Source: Histomonas meleagridis
Taxonomy: Eukaryota > Parabasalia > Tritrichomonadida > Dientamoebidae
DNA: 64,000 bases
Direction: 5' to 3'
NCBI GenBank assembly: GCA_020186115.1
Contig: WSYJ01000063.1
Coordinates: forward strand, 1 to 64,000
In this document: piece by piece, positions 10,115-20,585 of the stretch
Layout of the letters: each line of letters starts with the position of its first letter
Numbering within the stretch: position 1 is the first letter of the stretch
The notes under the pieces: model-generated
What the model saw: the letters and a program-made list of their open reading frames with translations, nothing else
The model's database searches: none
Told to the model about the DNA's origin: nothing
Translations under genes and position numbers: made by a program

Positions 10115-10748
10115 TTAAAAATTAAATGAATAATTAGAATTAGGAACAATTAAAACACTGGGTGCAGATACTTCAAAATTGGTTTCACGAATATAAAATA
10201 CAAGAGAATTATTAGATGTAAAAAAAACCAACTGTTCGATTATTAACTGATGGATAAGTAGTACCAAAATCATATAAATAATAATAATAAGTACCTGAAC
10301 TAGAAATAGATGATTGATGTAAATAATTGACATATATCTCAGTATATTCAGAATTGGGTTGATTAGGTTCAATTTGAATAATAACATAATAATGTGTTGG
10401 ATCTATTGTCTGATTTAAATTAGTGATATAAGTAAATTGTGATAATGAAATAAAACCAGGAATATCTGAAATAGATATAAAAGATATTGGTATAATAACC
10501 TTAATAGTAGATCCAATTTCATAAGCAATTCTTTTAGTACTAGAACCACCAGGATAATTAACAATGGTATCTTGAATAGTATAATCAGGAATCCTACCAT
10601 TGTTCTTAAGAACTTCATAAGCACGATCTAGATCATATTTAGTAAGAGGTGGATTAATAGGAGGTACCAACTTACGTTGTATAACACGTCCCTTATTACG
10701 TGAATAATAAGATTCACTAATAGGTCCAATACGATGTGGATCAAACAT
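10115..10748 (-). pseudogene. Hypothetical virus-like element protein, frameshifted near the C-terminus
   Basis: The frame starts MFDPHRIGPISESYYSRN and runs 178 codons. A run of eight A on the plus strand (10220-10227, T on the coding strand) then ends it early; one base fewer would continue about 30 codons to TAA at 10115. The body is beta-rich, with a Pro-rich N-terminus (VPPINPPL) and a Tyr/Ser-rich middle (HQSSISSSGTYYYYLYDFG). I do not recognise the family. Its composition and setting resemble a minor structural protein of a Maverick or virus-like element, which is inference only. Confidence 0.5.
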
Positions 10749-11214
10749 AAAAAATAACAGTAGGGAAAATTTTTTATTCTGTTATTTTTATGGGCAAACA
10801 GAAAACGATCATATTGTTATCAATTTTTTGTTAAATATTTAATCGTCTTATTTTTCAAAAAAATTGTACGTCTTGAAACCGTTTATTTGATTTCATTTGT
10901 GTGCTACACCAAATGTAAATTTTTCATTATAGTTGTTAAGTAAATTTTGATGATGCAAAGCAAAATCAAGTGTTGTCTTATAACTTACAGTAATATTGCA
11001 ATCTAAAATTTCTGATTTGATCTCATTGGCTTGAATTCGCTAGTGTTAATTTTATGCGTTTTATGATGATTTTTTTGATATAAGACACATATTTATGATG
11101 CCTAAATGAAAAGGCTCTCAACATGTTTCAAAAAAAAATTTCTAATAAAAATTAAAAACAAAATAAAGGATATGAAATATAAATTTTTATAAATTAAACG
11201 CATTTTTGAAGACA
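10749..11214. other. Gene-free AT-rich stretch
   Basis: No gene, RNA or repeat was recognised. A short inverted repeat (ATAACAG...CTGTTAT, about 10755-10790) lies just upstream of the preceding minus-strand gene and may belong to its promoter. An AAACCGTTTATTTG word at about 10877-10890 resembles the promoter word seen before core genes elsewhere in the window. Confidence 0.4.
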
Positions 11215-11283
11215 TAATTTTTTATAACATCTAGATTCTTTGAGTTAAATTTCTTTTTCGATTTTTTATTGTTTAAGTAATTT

Positions 11284-13990
11284 AACTATTTCTGTATGTC
11301 CATTTTCAGATGCATACATAAGTGCTGTTTTGAATATTTTAAATAATATCCAAATATTTTTTTGAAATATTCCAAAATTATTAAAATAAATATTAAATAA
11401 AACAAATAAATATTTTTAGCATTAATATCAATTCCTTCTTGTTCAAGAAGTAATTTAACTATTTCTGTATGACCTTTTGAAGATGCTTTTATAAGTGCTG
11501 TATTAAATGATTTAAATAATTTCCAAAATTTATTTTGAAATACTATAAAATAAAACAAATAAATATCCTTAGCATTAATATCAATTCCTTTATGCTCAAG
11601 CAGAAATTTAAATATTTCTATGTGTCCTTGCGAAGATTCAAGCACAAGTAAATTTCCAGATAATTTGAATTAATCATAAACAACACAACTAAACATGAAA
11701 TTAATAATTTAAATATTTGAAACATTCATGTCAATTCCTTCTTGTTCAAGAAGTAATTTAACTATTTCTGTATGACCTTTCCAAGATGCTAAAATAAGTG
11801 CTGTCCAAAATTATTTAAATAATTTCCAAATATTATTTTGAAATATAAAATTATTAAAATAAATTTCAAATAAAACAAATAAATATCTTTAGCATTAATA
11901 TCAATTCCTTCTTGTTCAAGAAGTAATTTAACTATTTCTATATGACCATTTTTAGATGCATAAATAAGTGCTGTTCTAAATAATTTAAATCATTTCCAAA
12001 TATTATTTTGAAATATAAAATTATTAAAATAAATTTCAAATAAAACAAATAAATATCTTTAGCATTAATATCAATTCCTTCTTGTTCAAGAAGTAATTTA
12101 ACTATTTCTGTATGACCTTCATAAGATGCATTCATAAGTGCTGTCCAAAATAATTTAAATAATTTCCTAATATTATTTTGATTTATCTTGTTTATTATTG
12201 ATATCGATTATATTATGTTCAAGAAGTAATCTAACTACTTCAATATGGCTAAATTCAGATGCAAAAAAAAGTGCCTTATCATTAATTTTAAATAATTTTC
12301 ATTTAATGTTTTGAAATATAAAATTAATGAAAAGAATAAATTTATCATTGTAATCTTTTCTATTTTTTTCAAGAAGCAATTTAACTACTTCAATCTTACC
12401 TTTTTGGGCTGCATAAGTAAGTGCTGTAAAATATTTTATTAAACATATTTTGAAAATATTTTTTACGAATATTAAATTATCAAAATTAATAGTGCTCGCA
12501 TAGATGTCAACTTCCTTTTTTTCAAGTAGTAATTTGACTATTTCTGTATGACCTTCTTCTGCTGCAAACATAAGTGCTGTTCTAAATAATTTAAATAATT
12601 ACCGAATATTATAATGAAATCCCAAATTATTAAAATAAATATTAAATAAAACAAATAAATGTCTTGAGCATTAATATCAATTCCTTCTTGTTCAAGAAGT
12701 AATTTAAATATTTCTATATTACCATTCCAAGATGCATATATAAGTGCTGTTCTAAATAATTTAAATAATTTCCAAATATTATTTTGAAATATAAAATAAC
12801 AAAAATAAATATCAAATAAAACAAATAAATACCTTTAACATTAATATCAATTCCTTCTTGTTCAAGAAGTAATTTAAATATTTCTATATGACCATTATAA
12901 GTTGTATACATAAGTGCTGTTTTAAATAATTATTTTAATTTCCAAATATTATTTTGAAATACTATAAAATTATTAAAATAAATATCTTTAGAATTAACAT
13001 CAATTCCTTCTTGTTCAAGAAGTAATTTAACTATTTCTGTATAACCTTTTACAGTTACCCATATAAGTGCTGTTTTAAATAATTTTTTTAATTTCCAAAT
13101 ATTATTTTGAAATTTCAAATAAATGAAATAAATAAATAATATTACAAATAAAAATCATGTTCATTAACATTTGTAACTCCTTTTTTAAGAAGAATTTTGA
13201 CTATATCGAGATATCCTTTCAAAGATGCCATAATAAGTGCAGATTGAAATGTTTTTTAACAATTTCCAAATACTATTTTGAAGTTCCAACATATTAAAAA
13301 TCAACTTTGTTCTTAATAAATAAATACCTTTAACATTGATATCTACATCTTTTTGTGCAAGAAGGAATTTTACGGTTTCTTTGTGATCATTTTCCAATGC
13401 AAATATAAGATTTGTGTTAAGTGCTATGAATATTTTCCATAAGCGTTTTAAAAATATTAAATTATTGTATTAAATATTGATACTAAGAAATAAACGCTTT
13501 TACTATTATTATCAATTCCTTTTTGTTCAATAAGTAATTTGACAATGTCTATATAACCATATTCAGATGCATACATAATTGCTGTTTTAAATTATTCGAA
13601 CAATTTCCAAATATTATTTTAAAACATCTAATTATCAAAATAAAAATAAAACAAAATAATTGAATATTTATAGTATTAATATTAAATCCTCCATGTTCAA
13701 CAAGTAATTTGATGACTTCAATATGATTGTTTTTAGAAGCTGTTATTAGTGCTATATCAAATTTTAGAAATAATTTCCAAATATTATTTAAAAATCCAAA
13801 ATCATCGAAAAAAATTTTAAACAAAACAAATTAATGTTTTTAATATTTAGATCAATTTTCTCTTGTTTAAGAAGTAATTTCACGATTTCATTATTTCCAT
13901 TTTCAGAAGCTCTAATAAGTGCTGTATTAAATATTTAGATTATATTCCAAATATAATTTTAAATCATCAAATTCATACAACATTTTTTAA
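11284..13990 (-). repeat. Ankyrin-module array 1 (17 modules, mostly 170-bp period)
   Basis: Minus-strand modules read TALIxASxxGHTEIVKLLLEQ followed by GIDINAKD, the trichomonad ankyrin type. Measured at the TAL codons, they stand at 11320, 11493, about 11646, 11796, 11966, 12136, 12269, 12419, 12572, 12742, 12912, 13065, 13235, 13406, 13577, 13747 and 13917. Spacings are 170 or 171 in nine cases, and 153, 150, 173 or 133 in the rest. Each module is joined by an AT-rich linker with the conserved plus-strand word CCAAATATTATTTTGAAA. In the 153-bp units the linker keeps the frame (FQNNIWKL); in 170-bp units about 17 bp are extra and the frame shifts. The array follows a broken DUF3447-type N-terminal region at 13991-15286. 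Confidence 0.85.
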
Positions 13991-15286
13991 AAGTACTAAA
14001 CACAATATCTTTTTTCATTGATATTTATATCTTTTTGTTCAAGAATATATTTTACTAGTTCGACATTATCAGAACAAGAAGAAAACACCAAAATATCTTT
14101 TGGAATTCGATTATTTTCAATCAAATGTTTAGCAAGATAAAAATTCCCAGTTTTTGCTGTTTCATTTATAAATGAATTATCAATTTGATTATCTTTTTTT
14201 TTTTTTTAAAAAATTTCATAATTCCCACTTTTAACACAAATGTCAATTATTTTATTAAAATTTTTTTCTCCAAATTTATTTGAAAAATTCGTGTAATTCA
14301 TTAATTGTGATTGATGTTCATCTTGAGAATCTTCATAAAAATATTTAAAAATATCATTTCGATGAAATTTAATTGCGACCTCAAATAAATCGTCAAATGA
14401 TGTGTGATTTTGTTCACATAAATGAATAATCTCTAAGTTTCCACCTGCAATAACATATTTACCAATATCATTTACATTAGCGCCATTCATAAGTAAAAAA
14501 TTTAAAACATTTTATAGCAGAAAAAAATGCTGCAAAACCAATTAATGAAACATTTTCTTGATTAATAAACGAGTATCTTTCATAAAGTGATGGTTCAATT
14601 GTTTGATTAAAATCAAAATCTTCTTGCGATGATATTTCTTGAAGTTTTTCAACATCATCGTTTCGAATTATTTTTGCAATTTCATTAGGATTAACTCCTT
14701 CTTTTACTAATTGTTTATGAAGTTCGAAATCATTATTTGAAAGTTTGGAATAACTATCATAAAATTTTCTAGAGAATGGATCATTTTGATTAAAATTTTT
14801 ATTTTCTAATTCTGTCTTATAATGAGCAAAATATTTAGATTGAATATTTGATGTAATATTTTCATTAATTAAATTTTCCATAATCATTCTTTCTATAAGA
14901 AAATATGCTTCTTGTGTTTCTATTTTAGAGATATATTTACCAAAGATATCAAATATTTTAATATTGTTTTTCTTTAATTCTTCTTCTTTCGATTGAATTG
15001 ATTTTAAATATTTAAAATATAAATCATAATCATTCCTTAGAGAAGAAAATGCTGTATATACTAATATACAAACAACAATATTAAATGAATATACATAATT
15101 AGGATCAAATATGTTCATTGCTTGATGAATTGATATATTGAAATTTTCTTCATTTAAGTTAAAAAATTATTTTTTCAAGTTCATTTAAAATTTGCATAAA
15201 GATGGTTTCAGCTTTAGAACATTCCACTTTATTTTCCAAATGATTTTCTGTCTGTGATGCATTGAATTTTGTTTCATTCTCGCACA
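13991..15286 (-). pseudogene. DUF3447-type ankyrin protein N-terminal region, broken by homopolymer frameshifts
   Basis: Three in-order pieces match the intact homologue at 32555-33781. The first starts about 15286 and reads to MQILNELEKIIF. The second runs from NLNEENFNIS to NVSLIGFAAFFSAIKCFKF. The third runs from LLMNGANV to KSGNYEIF, then ETAKTGNFYLAKHLIENN. Shared landmarks are YFAHYKTELENK, EIAKIIRNDDVEKLQEISSQ and SLYERYSFINQ. The breaks sit in T runs near 15167 and 14508 and in the long T run at 14194-14207 (A run on the coding strand), one extra base each in the first two. The family has a helical N-terminal domain followed by ankyrin repeats; its function is unknown. The pieces continue into array 1. 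Confidence 0.75.
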
Positions 15287-15821
15287 TATAGTAATGAAAA
15301 AGATGAGCCTTTTTTTTATGAAATGGTGTGCCCCGATCATCTTTTTTTTATTTTGTGTGTGTTTTAATCGTCTCTGAGTTCAGACAACCGTTATTTTATA
15401 ACATAATTTGAAAATTCCAACTCGTAATGAATTCAGATTTTCGTTTTTATCTATTTATATATTTAACCTTCTAAAAATCGATAATTTTCGATGGTTTTGT
15501 TTGCACTATTCTTAGAATAGTTTCTCATATTTTAATATTATATTTTTTTTATCAGAATCTGGCGTTTTGCTCCTTTTTTTTTATATATCAAATTTAATCA
15601 CAGCAAAACGACATGGTTTGTCTGTAGCAAAGAACGATTGGCCTAAACATTCTATATTAAAATTTTATAAAGAATTATTTTTCCAAAACACTGTTTTGTT
15701 CTTTAATATACACATCTTGTGAGTAATTCTTCAAAATATGAACTGCAGTAACTTGTTTATTATGATAATAACAAAACTATAGAACGATAGATCACAACTC
15801 AAAGTTAAAATTGCGAACATT
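15287..15821. other. Gene-free AT-rich stretch
   Basis: No gene was recognised. The first bases probably include the promoter of the broken DUF3447 gene. The rest is AT-rich with several T runs and no repeat structure that I could identify. Confidence 0.4.
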
Positions 15822-16106
15822 TCAATAATCTTTAAGTTCGTAAACTCTTTCTTTTGTTTGTATGCCTTGTAAATAAATAAAATATGTTTCAAATTCCTCT
15901 CTCATAGAAGAAAAAGCATGTCTAACAAAAGAACAGATAATATAATTGCATGAATAAATAAAATATGTATCAAGCAGAATTATTGTTTGTTGAACAGAAT
16001 AATTAAGGTTTTCTTTGTTTAAATGAAACACTATTTGTTGAAGTTGTAGGAGTTCATGAAATGAGGTGAGCTTATTTGAACCCTCCATGAAGAATTTTGC
16101 CATCAT
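15822..16106 (-). pseudogene. N-terminal fragment of a second DUF3447-type gene
   Basis: The 94-codon frame (HELLQLQQIVFHLNKENLNY, then FVRHAFSSMREEFETYFIYLQ) resembles the first about 90 residues of the neighbouring DUF3447 copies (LQQIQNTINGLNVENI in the intact homologue; FSSLRNDYDLYFKYLKSIQ in the neighbour). It stops at TAA just after YELKDY, where the homologues continue. It is a truncated duplicate of the 5' end of the family. Confidence 0.6.
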
Positions 16107-16793
16107 CCTTTCAATTTCTGTTAAAATTTATTTTTAGGAAAAAAACATAAACTCGTAATAAGTTCGATTACTATTATAACATTATCAAACAAGAAAACTA
16201 CTGTTTATGCAAATCGAAAAAATTTAAACACAAATTCTTCAACAATATTAGTTAACTCTTTTTCAATTAATAAGGAGATTAAATAATAGATTTTAGAAAA
16301 TAGATTAAATTTATTTCTATATTTAAAATATTTTTCTGGTTAACTTTATGGTAATTTGCAACAATATTCAATTGCTCTCATGTTGAGTTAGATGAAAATT
16401 CCATTAATAATGTATTGATCCACCTTTCATAAGTGGAAAAACGAAATTTGTGGATGATAACATTGAATACTTTACATATTAAAAAGTCATTTCAGACATC
16501 TCTTCCTGGTTCTTAGAAAAAATATATTTTTTTCAATAATAATAAAGATATCTTTTGAAATAATTTTTTTTCGAACAAACTTTTCTCAAACACCTATCAA
16601 GAAGTAATTTTCATAATCTTATTAGTTTTTATAATAAATAGATTTGAATTTATAAGAAGAAATCGAGTGTAAACCCTTTCAAAGCTCACAAATCGGGTGG
16701 TTTTACTATTGAATTTTTTAATATGCGATAAATTTTCAGAGATGAATTTGTGAGTAAAACCGCTTACGATTTTTGGTTCACTTTCTCTTTGCA
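16107..16793. other. Gene-free stretch ending in the Fe-ADH promoter
   Basis: No coding region was recognised. The last about 60 bases hold the likely promoter of the downstream gene: an AAACCGC word (16758-16764) and an initiator-like GTTCACTTT (16777-16785), whose A would give a 5' leader of about 14 bases. The rest is AT-rich and without clear structure. Confidence 0.5.
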
Positions 16794-17975
16794 ATGTCTC
16801 AACATTGGTTATGGAACAACACAACACAAGTTGCTTTTGGCACAGGATGTGTCAAGGAATATATGCCAAAATTTGTTAAGCCAAACAGCAAAGTTCTTTG
16901 CACATTTGGTGGCGGTTCAATAGATCATAATGGTGCCAGGAAGGATGTTACCGAAGCTCTTGATGCCCTTAAATGCGAAGTTCGTTGGGAAGGCGGAATT
17001 CCACCAAATCCAGAATATGATAGACTCATTGAAATTGTCAAAGTTGTCAAAGAATTCAAGCCAGATCTTCTTCTTGCTGTTGGTGGTGGTTCAGTTCTTG
17101 ATGGCACTAAATTCATTGCACTTGCTTCCAAGCTTGCTGATAATGAAGATCCATGGGAAATCACAACAGGAAAGCTCACTCCTCCAGAAGCCTATCCAAT
17201 TGCATCTGTTATGACCATTCCAGCCACTGGTAGTGAATGGAACTGTGGTTTTGTTGTAAGCCGCCATTCAATCAATGCCAAGAATGGTCGTCTTGTTTCT
17301 CTTGTTTATCCAAAGTTCTCACTTCTTGACCCACAATACACAATGACATTACCACCACGTCAACTTCGCAATGGTGTTTATGATGCCGTATGTCATATTA
17401 TTGATCAACTTATCACACCAGTAGAAAACCCATTAATGGACCACTTCCTTATGTCTGTTCTTAAAGAACTTGTTGACATTGGTCCTGAAGTTGTTAAAGA
17501 AGGATCATCAATTGAACTCCATGAAAGATTAATCATTGCTGCCTCATTTGCACTTAACTATGTTCTTGTTCTTGGCAAAGAAACATGCTGGGGCATTCAT
17601 ATGATTGGTCATCAACTTACAGCTGAATATGGAATTGATCATGGCGCAACATTAGCCATTGTCACACCATTTTTACTTGAGAACCAATTCGAACCACGCA
17701 AGACACTCCTTGCAAAGACCGGTGAATTCGTGTTCGGATGCACTGGAACCGAAGAAGAAAAGGCACGTGGCTTCATTGCAGAAATGAGGAAATTCATCAA
17801 AGCAATTGGACAAGCAACAAAGGTATCCGATTGGGAAGGAGCTAAGATCAAAGATGGCGACTTAGATAAGGTGACTAAGATGGTTATGGAATCAATGGGC
17901 AATAAGCCATTCGGATTCAGAGGATCTATTGACGAAAAGGCAACAAGAGAAATCTTGAGCCATTGCATCGTTTAA
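16794..17975 (+). CDS. Iron-containing alcohol dehydrogenase, YqhD/butanol dehydrogenase type
   Basis: The 393-residue protein would reduce aldehydes to alcohols with NAD(P)H in fermentative carbon flow. Nucleotide-binding motifs GGGSIDHNGA (about 40-49) and AVGGGSVLDGTKF (about 95-107) are present, followed by PATGSEWN. The metal ligands of the YqhD group are visible: Asp and His in YDAVCHIIDQ, and two His in WGIHMIGHQLTAEYGIDHG. The length matches the family (about 387). ATG 16794 is chosen because an initiator-like TTCACTTT lies 10-17 bases upstream, and because the N-terminus WLWNNTTQVAFGTG fits the family. The gene is richer in GC and C-ending codons than its neighbours, which suggests high expression. 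The family is bacterial in style, and transfer into the parabasalid lineage is likely (inference). Confidence 0.93.
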   Translation: MSQHWLWNNTTQVAFGTGCVKEYMPKFVKPNSKVLCTFGGGSIDHNGARKDVTEALDALKCEVRWEGGIPPNPEYDRLIEIVKVVKEFKPDLLLAVGGGSVLDGTKFIALASKLADNEDPWEITTGKLTPPEAYPIASVMTIPATGSEWNCGFVVSRHSINAKNGRLVSLVYPKFSLLDPQYTMTLPPRQLRNGVYDAVCHIIDQLITPVENPLMDHFLMSVLKELVDIGPEVVKEGSSIELHERLIIAASFALNYVLVLGKETCWGIHMIGHQLTAEYGIDHGATLAIVTPFLLENQFEPRKTLLAKTGEFVFGCTGTEEEKARGFIAEMRKFIKAIGQATKVSDWEGAKIKDGDLDKVTKMVMESMGNKPFGFRGSIDEKATREILSHCIV

Positions 17976-18358
17976 ATAAAGAAACAAAGTTAAATTTATG
18001 AGTTTTTAGGTTATCTCTTGAATGTCAAAGCATTTTTGTGAGTGAATTTGATCAGATATTAACTTAGCTGATTTTTCAAATGTTGTTATCATATGTGCTG
18101 CTTTTAATGTTATGAAAATTCCCATTTGTTGTTTATGAAATTTTTTTAAATATTAAAAGCATTTTATCACTGATGAAAAAAATTAATAGCATCAACATCA
18201 ATTCCTTCATGTTTAAGTAGTAATTTAACTATTTCTATATCAAAAGTTTTAATGAAGCCTATTTACACTCCACAAAAATCGAAAACTGATTTTAAATTAA
18301 GCAACTTCCTTCGATGAGCGCATACATAGTTTGTGAAGTAAAAACCGTTAAAATTAGT
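17976..18358. other. Intergenic stretch with an ankyrin-module scar
   Basis: No complete gene is present. At about 18186-18240 the minus strand reads an isolated ankyrin core (IEIVKLLLKHEGIDVDAI). It shares the words TTAACTATTTCTATAT and ATCAATTCCTTC with the arrays, but has no second module. It looks like a small dispersed copy. The gap separates two convergent core genes. Confidence 0.55.
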
Positions 18359-18913
18359 TCATTTGTCTTTTATTTGTACGAATTTTGCTTGGGTTTGCCA
18401 GCCTGTTAATTTTTGAAGGTTGGCTGTAATTTCTTGGGCATCTTCTTCACTACATGGTGATGTCCAAATTCCAATCTTATAATTTTGGGCACGGACACTA
18501 AATTCAACACCATTAACTAAATTCGACTTAGCAATTGTTTCACCAATACAAGAGAGAACCACGTCAACCCATCTATCTGCAATGTTTGCTTTTTTCGATC
18601 CAGAAATTTGATGTTCTATTGAAATTTCATATCCGTTTATGTTTGCATTATCTTCCCAAAGTGGATTAACACCTTTCTTAAAAACATAGTATTTACACCC
18701 TTTTGGTAATTTATGTGCTGGTTCAACAGCATTCAATGTTGACCAAATATCTTCAATTGTTTCAATAGATCCGAGACAATGTAAAAAATCACCCCAATTA
18801 GCGTCGATGTTTGTCGAGCGATCAGGGATCAAATACCAAAAATTCCAAGATCTGAGAAGTTTAGAACTTTCCATTCTGTCAGAAAACCTCTTTTTTTCCA
18901 GAAAAGGGGCCAT
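18359..18913 (-). CDS. Translation initiation factor eIF4E, mRNA cap-binding protein
   Basis: The 184-residue protein should bind the 5' cap of mRNA and recruit ribosomes. Family marks in order are WNFWYLIPD (N-terminal core), LGSIETIEDIWSTLN (dorsal helix region that contacts eIF4G), KGCKYYVFKKGVNPLWED (the second cap-stacking Trp in the family's PxWED motif), RWVDVVLSCIGE and YKIGIWT (cap-phosphate side). The first cap Trp lies nearer the N-terminus. Size fits a compact eIF4E core with little N-terminal extension. ATG 18911-18913 is the first in frame. The gene is divergent from eL19, with 101 bp between the starts. Confidence 0.9.
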   Translation of the reverse strand: MAPFLEKKRFSDRMESSKLLRSWNFWYLIPDRSTNIDANWGDFLHCLGSIETIEDIWSTLNAVEPAHKLPKGCKYYVFKKGVNPLWEDNANINGYEISIEHQISGSKKANIADRWVDVVLSCIGETIAKSNLVNGVEFSVRAQNYKIGIWTSPCSEEDAQEITANLQKLTGWQTQAKFVQIKDK

Positions 18914-19014
18914 TTGAAATTGAATGGTTTATTGGGGGCACCCCAACGCGGTTTTGTTCGGAATAAACGTTCGTTTAACGGTTTTGTCGGGCCAAGAAAA
19001 TTCCTTTTTGAACA
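18914..19014. promoter_or_regulatory. Divergent promoter of eIF4E and eL19
   Basis: The 101-bp gap has several copies of the AACG/AACCG word family: AACGCGGTTTTG (about 18949-18960), AACGTTCG (about 18966-18973) and TTTAACGGTTTTG (about 18974-18986). A palindromic GGGGCACCCC lies beside the first (18936-18945). The same word occurs before other core genes here, so it is the best candidate for a shared activator site. Confidence 0.55.
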
Positions 19015-19551
19015 ATGTCAAGCCTTAAACTTCAGAAACGTCTTGCAGCTTCAGTCCTTAACTGTGGTGTTGGCCGCGTTTGGATGGATGAAACAGAAAT
19101 TTCAACCATTGCAATGGCTAACTCCAGACAACAAATCAGAAAACTTGTTGGTGATGGTATCATTGTTCGTCGTCCAGTTGCTATGCACTCAAGTGCTCGT
19201 CATACAAAGCGCGTTCTTGCTAAGCGTCTTGGTCGTCATAGAGGCTATGGTAAGCGCCGTGGTACACGTAATGCACGCCTTAATTCAAAGTGGCAATGGA
19301 TCCGCCGTATTCGTGTTCTCCGCCGCACACTCAGAGATTTCAAACAGAAGAAAGAAATCGATTCACATCTTTATCGCAAATTATATCTTAAGGCTAAAGG
19401 TAATGAATTCCGTAACAAGCGTGTTTTAATGGAACATATCCATACACTCAAAGTTGAAAACGAACGTGAAAAGAACCTTCAACAACAAATTGCAGCTCGT
19501 CGCGCACGTAGCCGCAGAATGAGAGAAAAAAAGGCAGCCGCTGCTAAGTAA
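19015..19551 (+). CDS. RPL19: Large-subunit ribosomal protein eL19 (RPL19)
   Basis: The 178-residue basic protein matches eL19: [20 protein letters not shown] at the N-terminus, then [52 protein letters not shown] and the long C-terminal helix rich in Arg and Lys ([16 protein letters not shown]). It is part of the 60S subunit. The second codon is Ser and the ATG is the first in frame after the promoter words. Codon use is strongly biased toward C- and T-ending codons (CGT, CGC, CTT), as expected of a highly expressed gene. Confidence 0.97.
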   Translation: MSSLKLQKRLAASVLNCGVGRVWMDETEISTIAMANSRQQIRKLVGDGIIVRRPVAMHSSARHTKRVLAKRLGRHRGYGKRRGTRNARLNSKWQWIRRIRVLRRTLRDFKQKKEIDSHLYRKLYLKAKGNEFRNKRVLMEHIHTLKVENEREKNLQQQIAARRARSRRMREKKAAAAK

Positions 19552-19690
19552 ATGGTAATTTTACTTATTTCTCTTTCTGAACAATAAGAGTAAAGGATCT
19601 TCACTCACATCATTTTAAACGTCAATAACCGCCTTTAAACGGTCTTAAAATAGAAAGTTTTGTTTTTTAGACCTATTGTGTTTTAATGAA

Positions 19691-20245
19691 TTAAATCATT
19701 GTGTGCTTATACGTGTATACCTCAACTTCCCTTGACTCGTTCAAGCTATATTGATAAACATCTAATTGATCTTTCTTGATATCAAGAACCATAAAGGATG
19801 GAACCGATTCTGACGCTGTGTTAGAGTAAGCTCCTGTGACACTTCCAGGGTTTAAAAATAATCTTCCTTCATACGTTGATATGGAAGGAATGTGTGTTTG
19901 TCCAGAAATGAAAATATCAACGCCCATATTCCTTGCATATTCTCCCAATCTCTCAGGATCACCCCATGGTGTGATTTGATGACCATGAATCATTCCAATT
20001 GTAAATGAACCTAATTTTACTGTAACTGATTCTTTTGCATCAGGAAGCTGTTTATCATAATCGCCAGTGACATATATTACATCTTTGCATATTGATTTCA
20101 GCCAATTTAATTCATCTTTTGATGTAAGATTTCCTGTACAAAGAATACGATGAACTTTACCTGGTTTTAGTAACTTTCGAAATTCATCTGGGATAACAAG
20201 TTTTCTTTCTGGAATATGGAGATCACCTATTACGAGTATAATCAT
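19691..20245 (-). CDS. VPS29: VPS29, retromer/retriever subunit
   Basis: The 184-residue metallophosphoesterase-fold protein is part of endosomal cargo-recycling coats. It has VIGDLHIPERKLVIP at the N-terminus, then LCTGNLTSKDELNWLKS, VTGDYDKQLPD, IGMIHGHQITPWGD, GVDIFISGQTHIPS and LFLNPGSVTGAYS, all VPS29 landmarks in the usual order and length. The start at 20245 (MIILVIGDLH) is preferred over 20260 because it matches the family N-terminus and because the upstream ATG lies within promoter-like words (GCGGTTATGACCGTC). In other eukaryotes VPS29 binds both VPS35 and VPS35L; the VPS35L gene is 4 kb away in this window. Confidence 0.93.
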   Translation of the reverse strand: MIILVIGDLHIPERKLVIPDEFRKLLKPGKVHRILCTGNLTSKDELNWLKSICKDVIYVTGDYDKQLPDAKESVTVKLGSFTIGMIHGHQITPWGDPERLGEYARNMGVDIFISGQTHIPSISTYEGRLFLNPGSVTGAYSNTASESVPSFMVLDIKKDQLDVYQYSLNESREVEVYTYKHTMI

Positions 20246-20585
20246 TGTTTTGACGGTCATAACCGCCGAAAAAAAGAACTGAACAAAACAACTCAGCAAT
20301 AAACACATTGATTCCCAAATCTCAAGTATTTTATCTATAGGAGATAATTGGGAAACACGAAAATAACATGAATTTTGAATATTAAAATATTAATATATTA
20401 ATTTCAGAAATTAACTTTCAATTAATGATTATAAGAATGTTAACTATGAAAGAAATGATAAAAACAGATGAATTTTTTATCATCAATTAATTAATTTTTG
20501 TGTAAATGTTTAATTCAGATCTGATTTAAATTTAAAGCTCAATCACAATTAAGGAATTTAAAAAATATTGAAAAAAATGTAAACT
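20246..20585. other. Intergenic stretch between VPS29 and Ran
   Basis: Both flanking genes are on the minus strand. The bases nearest VPS29 hold its promoter words (GACGGTCATAACCGCCG, about 20252-20268). The remainder is AT-rich and shows no gene or repeat. Confidence 0.45.

Noticed and set aside
17639-17968. Antisense frame of 109 codons within the alcohol dehydrogenase gene
   Set aside because: Codon shadow of a strongly biased gene, with no homology marks or promoter.
18914-19429. 171-codon frame overlapping eL19 in another phase
   Set aside because: Covers the divergent promoter and the eL19 gene; its product is a shadow without recognisable domains.
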